Source: Anisus vortex (lineage: Eukaryota > Mollusca > Gastropoda > Planorbidae). From it: a stretch of 64,000 nucleotides of DNA. Shown here one piece after another: positions 10,131 to 21,125 of this stretch. A model generated the notes under the pieces. It searched no databases. It was not told the origin of the DNA and saw only the letters and a list, made by a program, of their open reading frames with translations. The DNA lies in NCBI GenBank assembly GCA_949126835.1, contig OX421507.1:30449382-30513381 (forward strand). Reading direction: 5' to 3'. Both the position numbers and the translations under genes were made by a program. Every line of letters begins with the position of its first letter. Within the stretch, counting starts at the first letter, position 1.

Positions 10131-12590
10131 GGTCTCTGTGGGTGCTATCTTAATTCATACACCTTGTTTACTCACTCTACCCACCGTTTCCTCAATCCAA
10201 GCAATTTTTTTTCTCCTTTTTATTATTTTGCTCGTTCTACTAACCTGGAAACATGTTTATTTGTTTTTTCTTTCTCTTTCTGCCTCCCCCCACCCTTCCC
10301 CCCCCCCAACCCCCTCCCTTTCCAGTCGACACAAGAATCCCCGCTGACGCATCAAAGAATTTCTCTCTTTATTTTACTCATCACTTAATGACTTTTTTCA
10401 ACAGCGGTTCTAAAATTGTGAATTGACAATCAATTCGAAACACTGGTAGCCTAATAGGCCTATAGAAAATACGCGATAGCCAGATCATATGTTTGAAAAA
10501 ATAAAGTATAGGTCTATATTCACCCCTGATCAAAGACTATAATAAGATGGACCGCCTGCATTATTTATAGAGCTAAATAGTTTGCGCATGCAGGGGCTCC
10601 GTTTTAGGTCTTCCGGTGTAAATAAATTTTAAAGAAATGCACGCCCCTTTGTCGAGTATGACATGCCGAACAGCCAATAATTGCACAGTTGCTACCAGGC
10701 ATTATAGTTTTTAATTACACATTACTAGGTTTCAAGCGTGTAGCGTCTTTTAATATAGATAGTAGTTTGGAAGACTTGAGTGAAAATCGGATGCTCTAGC
10801 TAACTCTTTAGCTTTATAAATAGATCAAGCGGTCCATCCAGTGCCCTCACATAGGAGGGGGGGGGGGCAGACGGGGGCGTATGCCCTGGGGTACTACATA
10901 AGCTTGTAAAGGCTCTGGGTCCATCTTATTATAGTCTTTGCCCTGATATAGAATAGAGCGTTCCCAATGGGCGTGGCTTAGGTTTTTTGGTGACGTATTT
11001 GTGTAAATAGAAGCCACTATTGGTGTACAAAAATGGTGAAGTACTTCTTTATCATGCAAAATTCACATCTGAATATTGGCTATCCTACTCAAAAATAAAG
11101 AGGTAAATAGTAGTACTGTAGATTAATTGATTAATGTGATTAGGCTAGGGCCGGCTAGACCTATTTACACTTTCAATTTTACTTTATAGACCTACACTTT
11201 TAATGTTTCGTAGGCTAGGCTAATGGCTAAGTAGGGATGCCAAGTGATAGTGTTGGTGAGTAGGCTATCTAGTCAAGTCACTAATAGGCTCACATCGTCT
11301 ATGATCCATGTCTATGATAATAATAAAATAGCCTATTTTATTTAACAGACATAATACAGGTTAAATCTTAACAAGACTTAAAACACAAAACATCATTTTA
11401 AAAAAGCTCGAGCCTATATAAAACTTTATTAATACAGCGGCCATTGTTACTTGTACACCATTACTCAAAGTAAACAAAAATCACGTGCAATTGTCACGTG
11501 ATTGCAAACGCCCTATTGGAAATTTCCGAGCAAAAAAGGTCTTCAGAATGATAAAACTAAAAAGCTTCCTTTGGCGGATTTTATGCTTTATAGAGTGGCG
11601 CACAAGAAAGACAAGTTGTCTGGCAAAGACAACTACCTTATCTTTTCGTACGACTTTTCCAGAGATGGAAATACACACTGAAAAACCCAAATCTAAGGTC
11701 TTTTTGAGGACCTCAATTTAGAAGGCGACTGACAGCAAAGCTGGAAAACAAGATAATATGAATGAATGCGTTTTCAGGTAATTATGGGCCTACTAATTGT
11801 GTTTCCCCAAAACATAGGATGTAAATGGACTTGCGATTTCTGTTTGAGTAGATTTGTTGCGGCGACCTCAGAGTGTGTCTAGTGTTATAAATATAGTCGT
11901 AGTGGAAATACACAACATGCGTTGACTTTCAAATGACCTGAGTTTCCAGGAGTAATAAGCCTAATTAAATCTAAGAAGAAAGCGGGGAGGGGAGAACATG
12001 TCCGTTTTGACCTAATTTAAACCTTTGCTTGTTTATCTAATGTCAAGTTTTCCGCCTCAGTTGTGCATTCCACCCAGTGTGTCGATGTAGAAGAAATACA
12101 TGAGGTTCCCCCCGCCCACCAACCGTCGTTAGCTCTAACTATGTTGTACTACAGAACCCGGGATCGGGGGTAATTATACACACCGAAAAGATGTTGTTTA
12201 ACTCGCTTCCCTGGAGACAGGAGTGGTAACTCTTGTGATAAATTGAACAACACCAATATTAATTATCTTCGTCTGCTTCTTTAATGTTTTTTTGTGTCTG
12301 AGATATAAGTTGATTCATAGGCCTATTATAAATTATAACTGTATATTTTCTTTCTTTTAATTCTCACTTCATCAAAGAAATCATGAAGCCCTACTAGTCA
12401 ATTAGAACAAAAGTGTTCATTGTTATTTTAAGGATAAAATGTGAAAAGAAAATAGTTAAAATGTTTATTACTTCTTACTTCTCTTATATAGGACTAGATC
12501 GGCAATAGAAATGGTAAAAAACTGCTTTAACATCGCTATGGACCAATCAAAAGAAAACTTTAAATGTGTAACTTTTAGGATAAATATATA
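10131..12590. other. No gene seen
   Basis: No coding similarity recognised. It contains the pyrimidine tract at 10258-10323, a partly inverted repeat (10527-10582 against 10797-10946), a G-run at 10855-10867 and a double CACGTG palindrome at about 11480-11505. Confidence 0.6.
10258..10323. repeat. Polypyrimidine tract
   Basis: Nearly 65 nt of C/T with few exceptions (tttctttctctttctgcctc, then C-rich). Mirror-like homopyrimidine DNA can form triplexes; no function can be inferred. Confidence 0.8.
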
Positions 12591-12591
12591 G

Positions 12592-12706
12592 CACGATGGC
12601 AGATCGGCAACGCGTCTGGCTGGCGTACCGAATGTCCTGGATTCAAATCCTAGTCTGTGGGTGTCCCTGAGTCTACCCAGTTCTGATAGGTACCTGACAT
12701 TAGATG
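12592..12706 (+). mobile_element. SINE, 5' half (split by hAT element)
   Basis: Head aacgcgtctggctggcgtac, B-box-like ggattcaaatcc, and body gtgtccctgagtctacccag. It resumes after the hAT element at about 14472. Confidence 0.8.
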
Positions 12707-12714
12707 TTGTAAAT

Positions 12715-14463
12715 CAGGTATGTCAAACGTGTGGACCGCGGGCCGCATGCGGCCCTTTGCAAGCACGTGTGCGGCCCGCACAAAGGATACTGCAATTGTC
12801 TCATTTAATGGAGACAATTGCAGTTTTAATACTATAAACTGGGTGTTTAAAACAGAAATATGCGATAAATACGAGGGCTTAATGCATATTTCAAGACTCA
12901 AAGAATTGAATGCTAACTTGATAGCCTACAGCAACAGACATGTTTTACAAAACAGTCGCTTCCATTTTTGCAAACTATGAACTCAGCCGAATGGTCGCCA
13001 TAAGTGGGAAATCTTACAGTGAAGGAGATTTCGTAAAGCATTGCCCTGTGAAAGCGGCTGACATTGTGTGCCAACAAAAGGCACAGTTGAATAAGAATAT
13101 TTCGTTAACCAGGAACACTGTTGCTGGACGGATTGTTCAAATGACAGATGATTTGAAACAACAGTTGAAGGCTGCATCATCAAAATTTGAACATTTTTCT
13201 ATTGCTATTGATGAGACCGTTGACATCACTGGAATAGCACAGCTTGCAGTTTTCATTACGGCCTGTGACAGTGAATTTAATATTTATGAAGAACTGATTG
13301 AACTAATCCCAATGCATGACACTACAGCGACTCATCATTTGCACATTTTCACTGCATTATACATCAGAAAAATTTGTGTTTAAAGACTTTAAAATTGCTT
13401 AGTGTGATCACAAAAACAGTGAACTTTATCAAATACAATGCTCTCAATCATCGTCAATTTAGTCAGCTGCTAGAAGAAATGGATAGTCAGCTCACCGATA
13501 TTCCATTCTACACAGCAGTCCGTTGGCTGTAGTGTCACAAAGTTCTGAAAAGATTTTATTTGCTGAGACCAGAAATTACTTTATTTTAAGAGATGAAAGG
13601 TAAAAAACTCAAAGGAAATAAAAGATGAAAGTTGGATCCAGGATCTAGCGTTTGCTCTGGACATTACTGCACATTTAAGTTATCTTAATTTGAAATTACA
13701 AGACAAATACAAACTCATCATTCAGTTGTACAACGACGTCAAGTGTTTCATTACAAAACTAAGCTTATGGAAGACACAGTTGTCCCGTGAAAATTTGGTT
13801 CATTTTCCTAACTTCAAAGAACTAAAATATCAGGCCAATGCTTTATCTGCACTTGCCTTTGCTAAATATGAGAGTCACATAGAATTATTGTCAAAAGCGT
13901 TCCAGGAAAGATTGTGATTTCTCATCTTGTGAATACCATTTTGCATTATTGTCGGCACCATTCAACTTTGATGTTGTCAAAGCAAAGGAAAACTTGCAGA
14001 TGGAGCTATTAGAAATGCAGTCTGATTCTACATCAAAACAAAGTATCTAGAAGTAGGGATACCTGGCTTCTATTCATACCTTCCTGGAAAGTGTACAAAC
14101 TTCAGAAAGTTTTCAACTGGTATCATGGCAATGTTCGGTTCCATCTATGTGTGTGAACAGTTATTTCCCTTCATGAAATTAACAAAAACTTCTCAGAGTA
14201 CAAGGCTGACCGATGAACACTTGTCATCCCTGATGAAGGTTGGAACTGTAAAAATGATTGAATGTTCTTAAATAAATGTTGGATTACAATTGTTATATGT
14301 GGGGCGTTAGCTTAATAAAGCCGTTGTAGTAGGCGTGCACATTAATTAAATAGGCCTATAATTCAATAAGTTTACAGTGTTTCTCAGGCTTGTTGGTGTG
14401 GCCCGCCGGAATACTCAAAGTATCTTATGCGGCCCATGGTGCTTTTTGAGCTTGACACGCCTG
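12715..14463 (+). mobile_element. hAT DNA transposon with decayed transposase
   Basis: An 8-bp target duplication ttgtaaat flanks it (12707-12714 and 14464-14471). Imperfect terminal inverted repeats: caggtatgtcaaacgtgtgg on the left, and gagcttgacacgcctg on the right, which reads caggcgtgtcaagctc inverted. CAG ends, 8-bp TSDs and transposase remnants place it in the hAT superfamily. Length 1749 bp. Confidence 0.93.
12730..14272 (+). pseudogene. hAT transposase pseudogene (ZBED/GTF2IRD2-like)
   Basis: The best-preserved stretch, 12940-13383, reads SEGDFVKHCPVKAADIV, NISLTRNTVAGRI and FSIAIDETVDITGIAQLAVF, matching hAT transposases of the type domesticated in GTF2IRD2, FAM200 and EPM2AIP1. 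A frame break follows, then LNHRQFSQLLEEMDSQLTD and FYTAVRWL with an in-frame stop. Next come SYLNLKLQDKYKLIIQLYND (13690-13917), another shift, and a degraded C-terminal dimerisation segment. Several stops and frameshifts: non-functional. Confidence 0.9.
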
Positions 14464-14471
14464 TTGTAAAT

Positions 14472-14580
14472 TAAACGCGGATGGGCATTATACTCGCCAT
14501 AAAATCCCCTAGTTTTCCGTGTCCATAGGAACTGGTGAACGCTGGATCAATTTGGTCTGACGGGATTATGTTTTTAGGAT
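14472..14580 (+). mobile_element. SINE, 3' half (split by hAT element)
   Basis: Contains cccctagttttccgtgtcca, gaactggtgaacgctgga and tcaatttggtctgacgggat, the second half of the SINE begun at 12592. Confidence 0.8.
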
Positions 14581-14633
14581 AAACGTGTTTCAGAGAAAGT
14601 TTTTAATGGATCTAATTCTCGTGTAGGGTGATG

Positions 14634-14945
14634 GTATAAATCAGGCGTAGGCAAGCCGCTATGTCCTATAAATCGGGCGTAGGCAAGCCGCTGTGTCCTA
14701 TAAATCGGGCGTAGGCAAGCTGCTATGTCCTATAAATCGGGCGTAGGCAAGCCGCTGTGTCCTATAATCAGGCGTAGGCAAGCCGCTGTGTCATATAAAT
14801 CAGGCATAGGCAAGCCGCTATGTCCTATAAATCGGGCGTAGGCAAGCCGCTATGTCATATAATCAGGCGTAGGCAAGCCGCTACGTCATATAAATCAGGC
14901 GTAGGCAAGCCGCTAGGTCCTATTAATTGGGCATAGGTAACCCGC
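14634..14945. repeat. About 32-bp tandem repeat, 10 copies
   Basis: Unit tataaatcgggcgtaggcaa plus gccgctatgtcc, with small indels (31/32 bp). Confidence 0.95.
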
Positions 14946-15159
14946 TAATAGTTTGGAGGAAAGTAAATACGGCACGGCTTTGTGCTGGCCACACAATCCT
15001 CCTAGAAACTGTAGCTAGCTTTTTCGCTCCCTCAGGACCAATGTTATCTGAAAGGAATCATTGACCTACTTACCATATCTATTGATAATAACATTATTAT
15101 TGTATATGTGTTCATTAGCTATTACCACAGAATTACAAAGTGATATTCTTTGAAAATGT

Positions 15160-15440
15160 TCTTATCTTATAGGCCTATGTTCCAGACGCTCCTTCTATAA
15201 AGAAGATAATTGCGTCCTACGATCATCCGTGGTTCTATGGTCTAGTCTTGCATTTTGATCAGTGTTTTAAATGATGTTAGATTACAGGTTTTCCTGGTTC
15301 GTTTAGGCCACCCATTTCATGCCCGGATGCAATTCCCAAAGAAATGTGTTCTTGCATATGGGTTAAGAAATGTGTTTTTGTCCTTATGTTTATCTGAGCA
15401 TTGTATTTCTAATTAATCTTCGCCCTTCTGTCCACTAGTA
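15160..15440 (-). pseudogene. LINE 3' end fragment
   Basis: The plus strand starts with the family tail (ttccagacgctccttctata, aagaagataattgcgtccta), followed by the complement of the ORF2 C-terminus (aatgatgttagattacaggt, ttcctggttcgtttaggcca). Same family as 49.1-50.1 and 37.4-39.6 kb. Confidence 0.75.
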
Positions 15441-15744
15441 TTTCTAGATTTAGTGATTTAACTATTGGTGCATTCTAGCATGACGGACTCAAGCATGAAT
15501 AACTCATGGAGATCGAAAGGGTTTTAAAGAATCGAAGGGCGAGATATCGCCAAAATGTGATTCTGAATATTAGAGTGAATTGATACAACTCAATTTTAGT
15601 GTCACTGTGCAGCCATGGTTTTATTACTTTAATCCAGTAGACTTGTATTGGCTAATAATGTTAACAATTAAATTAATTATCACATATTTACCGTTGGTTT
15701 CAGTATTCTGGTTGTTAAATAATCCAATAATAGGAAAAATACAC
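15441..15744. other. No gene seen
   Basis: No recognisable coding or repeat structure. Confidence 0.55.
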
Positions 15745-15890
15745 ACAATTGGCAGCACACTGTATCCAGATATATGTTTGGGTTTAACATACACACAATT
15801 TTATTGAGAAAACATTGTATCCAGATAGATGTGTGGGATTAACACACACATATATTTCATTGATAACACACTGTATCCAGATATATTATA
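15745..15890. repeat. About 55-bp tandem repeat, 3 copies
   Basis: Three diverged copies of cacactgtatccagatatat with flanking acacacaatt or acacacatat. Confidence 0.8.
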
Positions 15891-16186
15891 TATATAATAG
15901 AATTAGTCGTCAGTGCAATTTTGCAGACACAGTGTAGGCTACTCACAATACTTACACTGCACGTGAATATAAAGTTATAAATAGCCTCCGTACAGATGAC
16001 TCCTGGAACTAGTGGAGTAATTTTAACTAGATCTGGGTTGGGGGATGCTAGGTGGTGGTGAGGGGCAAAGGTGAACAGATAAGAGCAATGGAATGAATGG
16101 GAACAGTTCAGGTAAAATGAGAGGGGGGGGGGCGTAGCTCCCATCGAGTTAGAATTGTTTAATTTGAAGATGTTGCTTTTCTTCAC

Positions 16187-16938
16187 GGTGAATTGTTTGG
16201 TTGTGATTGGTGCAATGTTTCAATGTTTGGTTGTGATTGGTGCAATGTTTCATTGTTTGCTTTTAATTGGTGCAATGTTTCATTGTATGGTTTTAATTGG
16301 TGCAATGTTTCAATGTTTGGTTGTGATTGGTGCAAAGTTTCAATGTTGGGTTTTAATTGGTGCAATGTTTCATTGTTTGCTTTTAATTGGTGCAATGTTT
16401 CATTGTATGGTTTTAATTGGTGCAATGTTTCAATGTTTGGTTGTGATTGGTGCAAAGTTTCAATGTTGGGTTTTAATTGGTGCAATGTTTCATTGTTTGC
16501 TTTTAATTGGTGCAATGTTTCATTGTATGGTTTTAATTGGTGCAATGTTTCATTGTTTGGTATTGATTGGTGCAATGTTTCAATGTTAGGTTTCAATTGG
16601 TGCAATGTTTGGTTGTTTGAATTTAATTGGTGCAATGTTTAGTTGTTTGAATTTGATTGGTGCAATGTTTTATTGTTTTAATGTGATTGGTGCAATGTTT
16701 CAATTTTTTACTGTTATTGGAGCAATGTATAATTTTCTGATTGTAATTAATGCAATGTTTTATTGTTAGATTATGATCGTTGCAATGTTTAATTGTTTGA
16801 CTGTGATTGTTGCAATTTATATTGTTTTAATGTGATTGTTGCAATTTTTTTTGTTTTAATGTGATTGTTGCAATGTTTTTGTCAGATTGTAATGGTGCAA
16901 TGTTTCATTGTTTGATTATGATTGGTGCAATGTTTCAT
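16187..16938. repeat. 30-bp minisatellite with a 120-bp higher-order unit
   Basis: Unit like ttgcttttaattggtgcaat plus gtttcattgt. A four-unit block of 120 bp (tgtttggttgtgattggtgc, then a gcaaagtttcaatgttggg variant) is repeated at about 16315 and 16435. Copies decay to the right. Long open frames exist because 30 is a multiple of 3; they are not genes. Confidence 0.95.
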
Positions 16939-16995
16939 TAAAAAAGAAGTTCAATGAATACATTAAATTGAAGATGTCGACCTGTCTGAACATTG

Positions 16996-17152
16996 TTGAC
17001 TGTTAGCTTATGTGTTGAATGTTAGCTTACATATTGAATGTTACCTTATATGTTGAATGTTACCTTATATGTTGAATGTTAGCTTATATGTTGAATCTTA
17101 GCTTATGTGTTGAATGTTAGCTTATGTGTTGAATGTTAGCTTATGTGTGAAG
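16996..17152. repeat. 19-bp tandem repeat, about 8 copies
   Basis: Unit gttgaatgttagcttatgt with agctta/acctta variants. Confidence 0.9.
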
Positions 17153-17162
17153 CTTCTATATC

Positions 17163-18145
17163 TTTTTACTTCCTTTATTTTAAGTTGTAATTTCTGTCTG
17201 TCTGTCTGGATGGTTGGTTGCAATCATCGTGCAAGAATTGGCTTCGATTTTCGACCACTTCCTGTGGTCCAATCGAGCTGAAATTCGGACAGCAGACTTG
17301 CCCCGACTAACAATACATTCTATCAAATTTTCAGTTAAAACAACTTAATAATACTACACTTATGACAATATTCATTTCTTAAAAGGAAAGTATACGAAAA
17401 ATTTTGGTTTCACTTTAAAAATGCATGTGCAACTTTTTATAGTTTTTCGGCGCAAAGCTAGAAAAAAAAATTATGCCCTTAGATTATTTTTAGAACAATT
17501 CATACGGAGTAAGGAGATATTTTTGAAATTTGCGACACAGATATTTTTCTGTACGTTTCATTTGCAGTAGTCAATCAATCATTTAATTACATGATGGTAA
17601 ACTTGGTTGGCAAATAAAGGGAGTATAATAAAAACTTGGTTGTTATGGTTTTCTTGTTACTCCCTTTATTTTAAGTTGTAATTTCTGTCTGTCTGTATGA
17701 ATGGTTGCAATCATCGTGCAAGAATTGGCTTCGATTTTTCTACCACTTTCCGTGGTCCAATCGAGCTGAAATTTGGACAGCAGACTTGCCCCGACTAACA
17801 ATACATTCTATCAATTTTTCAGTTAAAACAACTTAATAATACTACACTTATGACAATATTCATTTCTTAAAAGGAAAGTATAAAAAAAAATTTGGTTTCA
17901 CTTTAAAAATGCATGTGCAACTTTTTATAGTTTTTCGGCGCAAAGCTAGAAAAAAAAAATTATGCGCTTAGATTATTTTTAGAACAATTCATACGGAGTA
18001 AGGAGATATTTTTGAGATTTGCGACACAGATATTTTTCTGTACGTTTCATTACCAGTAGTCAATCAATTATTTAATTACATGATGGTAAACTTAGTTTGC
18101 AAATAAAGGGAGTATAATAAAAACTTTGTTTTTATGGTTTTCTTG
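17163..18145. mobile_element. Two tandem copies of a TIR element of about 490 bp
   Basis: Each copy runs from tact(t/c)cctttattttaag to gcaaataaagggagtataat, so the ends are inverted repeats (tactccctttattt). Copies start at 17167 and 17658 and share the flank taataaaaactt.gtt, so the duplication included flanking DNA. No ORF is seen; a MITE-like element. Confidence 0.8.
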
Positions 18146-18250
18146 TTGTAGTTCTTACGTTGTTGTTTTTTAAGTATATTGTTCTATGTGTATATAAAAA
18201 GTAGGATTATTCATGATATTATAATATTTTTAGTTTTGGTGTGTTGTCTA

Positions 18251-20032
18251 AGTATTCTTTAATAGGGACATCTACGGAGGTTTTATTTTTTCTTTAATAG
18301 GGACATCTACGAAGGTTTTATTTGTTCTTTAATAGGGACATTCCAAAGTTTTTTTTTGTTCTTTAATAGGGACATCTACGAAGGATTTATTTGTTCTTTA
18401 ATAGGGACATCTACTAAGGATTTATTTTTTCTTTAATAGGGACATCTACTAAGGTTGTTTTTTTTGTTCTTTAATAGAGACATCTACGAAGGCTTTTTTT
18501 GTTCTTTAATAGGGACATCTACGAAGGATTTATTTGTTCTTTAATAGGGACATCTGCGAAGGTTTTATTTGTTCTTTAATAGGGACATCTACGAAGTTGT
18601 TTTTTTTCTTTAATAGGGACATCTACGAAGGTTTTATTTGTTCTTTAATAGAAACAGCTACGAAGGTTTTATTTGTTCTTTAATAGGGACATCTACGAAG
18701 TTTTTTGTTTTTTTGTTCTTTAATAGGGACATCTACGAAGGTTTTATTTGTTCTTTAATAGGGACATCTACGAAGGTTTTATTTGTTCTTTAATAGGGAC
18801 ATCTACGAAAGATTTATTGGTTCTTTAAGAGGGACATCTACGAAGGTTTTATTTGTTCTTAAATAGGGACATCTACGAAGGTTTTATTTGTTCTTTAATA
18901 GGGACATCTACGAAGGTTTTATTTGTTCTTTAATAGGGACATCTACGAAAGTTTTATTGGTTCTTTAATAGGGACATCTACGAAGGTTTTATTTGTTCTT
19001 TAATAGGGACATCTACGAAGGTTTTATTTGTTCTTTAATAGGGACATCTACGAAGGTTTTATTTGTTCTTTAATAGGGACATCTACGAAGGTTTTATTTG
19101 TTCTTTAATAAGGACATCTACGAAGGTTTTCTTGTTCTTTAATAGGGACATCTACGAAGGTTTTATTTGTTCTTTAATAGAAACATCTACGAAGGTTTTA
19201 TTTGTTCTTTAATAGGGACATCTACGAAGTTTTTTTTTTCTTTAATAGGGACATCTACGAAGGTTTTATTTGTTCTTTAATAGGGACATCTACGAAGGTT
19301 TTATTTGTTCTTTAATAGGGACATCTACGAAAGATTTATTGGTTCTTTAATAGGGACATCTACGAAAGTTTTATTGGTTCTTAAATAGGGACATCTACGA
19401 AGGTTTTATTTGTTCTTTAATAGGGACATCTACGAAGGTTTTATTTGTTCTTTAATAGGGACATCTACGAAGGTTTTATTTGTTCTTTAATAGGGACATC
19501 TACGAAGGTTTTATTTGTTCTTTAATAGGGACATCTACGAAGGTTTTTTTTTTCTTTAATAGTAATAGGGACATCTACGAAGGTTTTATTTGTTCTTTAA
19601 TAGGGACATCTACGAAGGTTTTATTTGTTCTTTAATAGGGACATCTACAAAAGTTTTATTGGTTCTTTAATAGGGACATCTACGAAGGTTTTATTTGTTC
19701 CTTAATAGGGACATCTACGAAGGTTTTATTTGTTCTTTAATAGGGACATCTACAAAGGGTTTATTTGTTCTTTAATAGGGACATCTACGAAGGTTTTATT
19801 TGTTCTTTAATAGGGACATCTACAAAGGTTTTTTTTGTTCTTTAATAGTAATAGGGACATCTACGAAGGTTTTATTGGTTCTTTAATAGGGACATCTACG
19901 AAGGTTTAATTGGTTCTTTAATAGGGACATATACAAAGGTTTTATTTGTTCTTTAATAGGGACATCTACGAAAGTTTTATTGGTTCTTTAATAGGGACAT
20001 CTACGAAGGTTTTATTTGATCTTTAATAGGGA
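18251..20032. repeat. 35-bp minisatellite, about 50 copies
   Basis: Unit ggttttatttgttctttaat plus agggacatctacgaa, with T-run length variation. Two copies carry an extra agtaat (about 19560 and 19848), marking a duplicated block. No variable spacers, so not CRISPR. Confidence 0.97.
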
Positions 20033-20220
20033 CCACTTTGTAAAGGAAGCTCATTTTCAGTTTCTCAAATGCATGGACAAAACCAAAACGAGGCTATTCA
20101 ACATTCTAGACAAAACATGCTTTTCTTCAATGTTCTTTAATGGTTTCTATAGGAACAGCACACATCAGGTAGCATGTGAAATAATGTAGTTACTAACAGA
20201 GTAATATTTATGCATTTATA

Positions 20221-20351
20221 AACCAATGTGCCATAGGCCTATAATGTAACGAATACTTTAATTAACCCATGTGCCATATAATGTACCATTACTAACATGT
20301 ATGCTTTTATTAACCCCTGTGCCATATAATGTACCATTACTAAGATGTATA
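20221..20351. repeat. About 56-bp repeat, 3 diverged copies
   Basis: Copies share gtgccatataatgtaccatt and actaa(c/g)atgtat. Confidence 0.8.
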
Positions 20352-20366
20352 CAGTATCTTATCAGC

Positions 20367-20612
20367 CCAAATTGATCCATATGGCCAGTGAAGCAGTGTT
20401 CAGCAGTTTCTGTGAACTTGGAATACTATTACTATGGGATTGTGTGGCCAGTAAAACACCATCTGCCTTTACTTTTACCTAACTAAAGTCAGATACCCAT
20501 CAAAGCTGGGTAGACTAGGAAACACGATCCAGACCCATGAAGAAATGAGTCTTCATCTGGACCCAGGATATTCAATTCGCTAATTTAATGCACTGCAACT
20601 CAGCAACCATGT
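20367..20612 (-). mobile_element. SINE (minus orientation)
   Basis: Reads in reverse from aaattgatccatatggccag through aagctgggtagacta to the degraded tRNA-like head near cactgcaactcagcaaccatg. Lies just downstream of the CDK11 3' end. Confidence 0.8.
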
Positions 20613-20812
20613 CCCATAATTCTATAACATGTATGACATTAATTAATATGTATGTCATTATGCACCATTAATGTAATTATTTAACAGAAATGTCTAGAAA
20701 CTTTTATCTTAATTGGTAACACAAACAGTTTTTTTTTGTGTTACAAACAACTGGAATAGATGTCCACAAAAAAAAAAAAAAGAATTGAGATATATTGTAG
20801 AAGTTAACATCA

Positions 20813-20818
20813 TTTATT
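20813..20818 (-). terminator. Probable poly(A) signal of CDK11
   Basis: AATAAA on the minus strand, about 210 nt after the CDK11 stop. It is the first consensus hexamer I see downstream of the stop on this strand. The true cleavage site is unknown. Confidence 0.55.
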
Positions 20819-21026
20819 GACAAAAACATTGGAAATATATTTTAAACTGTAGGTAAGGTTGTTCAAATTGTGTCTCTGTATGCCTGATCTTTAACTAAAA
20901 GAAATATTTTATCATTTGAATGACAAATTCATAGTAAAGGACAAATGTCTGCCAAATTGATCATAGGGATGGTGAAGCAAATCCAAAAGAATTTTGTTCT
21001 TTGGATTAAAAAAAATTATGTTGAGA

Positions 21027-21125
21027 CTAAAACTTGAGAGAGAAGCCCATTCCCTGCGCTGATGCTCCGCCTCTGACTGCATTTGGCATGTGGAAACCGC
21101 CAGCTGCAAAATTTTCTTCATCATC
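21027..21125 (-). CDS. CDK11: CDK11 last coding exon
   Basis: Encodes [20 protein letters not shown], then [12 protein letters not shown] and a TAG stop. The ending GFSLKF is the invariant C-terminus of animal CDK11. Acceptor tgatttcacag, phase 0. The longer open frame on this strand (20912-21124) is a shifted frame and not the protein. Confidence 0.97.
   Translation of the reverse strand, partial: DDEENFAAGGFHMPNAVRGGASAQGMGFSLKF

Noticed and set aside
8449..10388. Long open frames of 479-632 codons
   Set aside because: Products of a 21-bp repeat open in several frames on both strands; no domain, no biased codon use.
18251..20032. CRISPR-like regular repeats
   Set aside because: Contiguous units without unique spacers, in a eukaryotic genome; the same applies to 27.8-30.6 and 50.3-53.3 kb.
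20912..21124. Open frame over the CDK11 last exon
   Set aside because: Shifted frame; the true frame ends GFSLKF at 21027.
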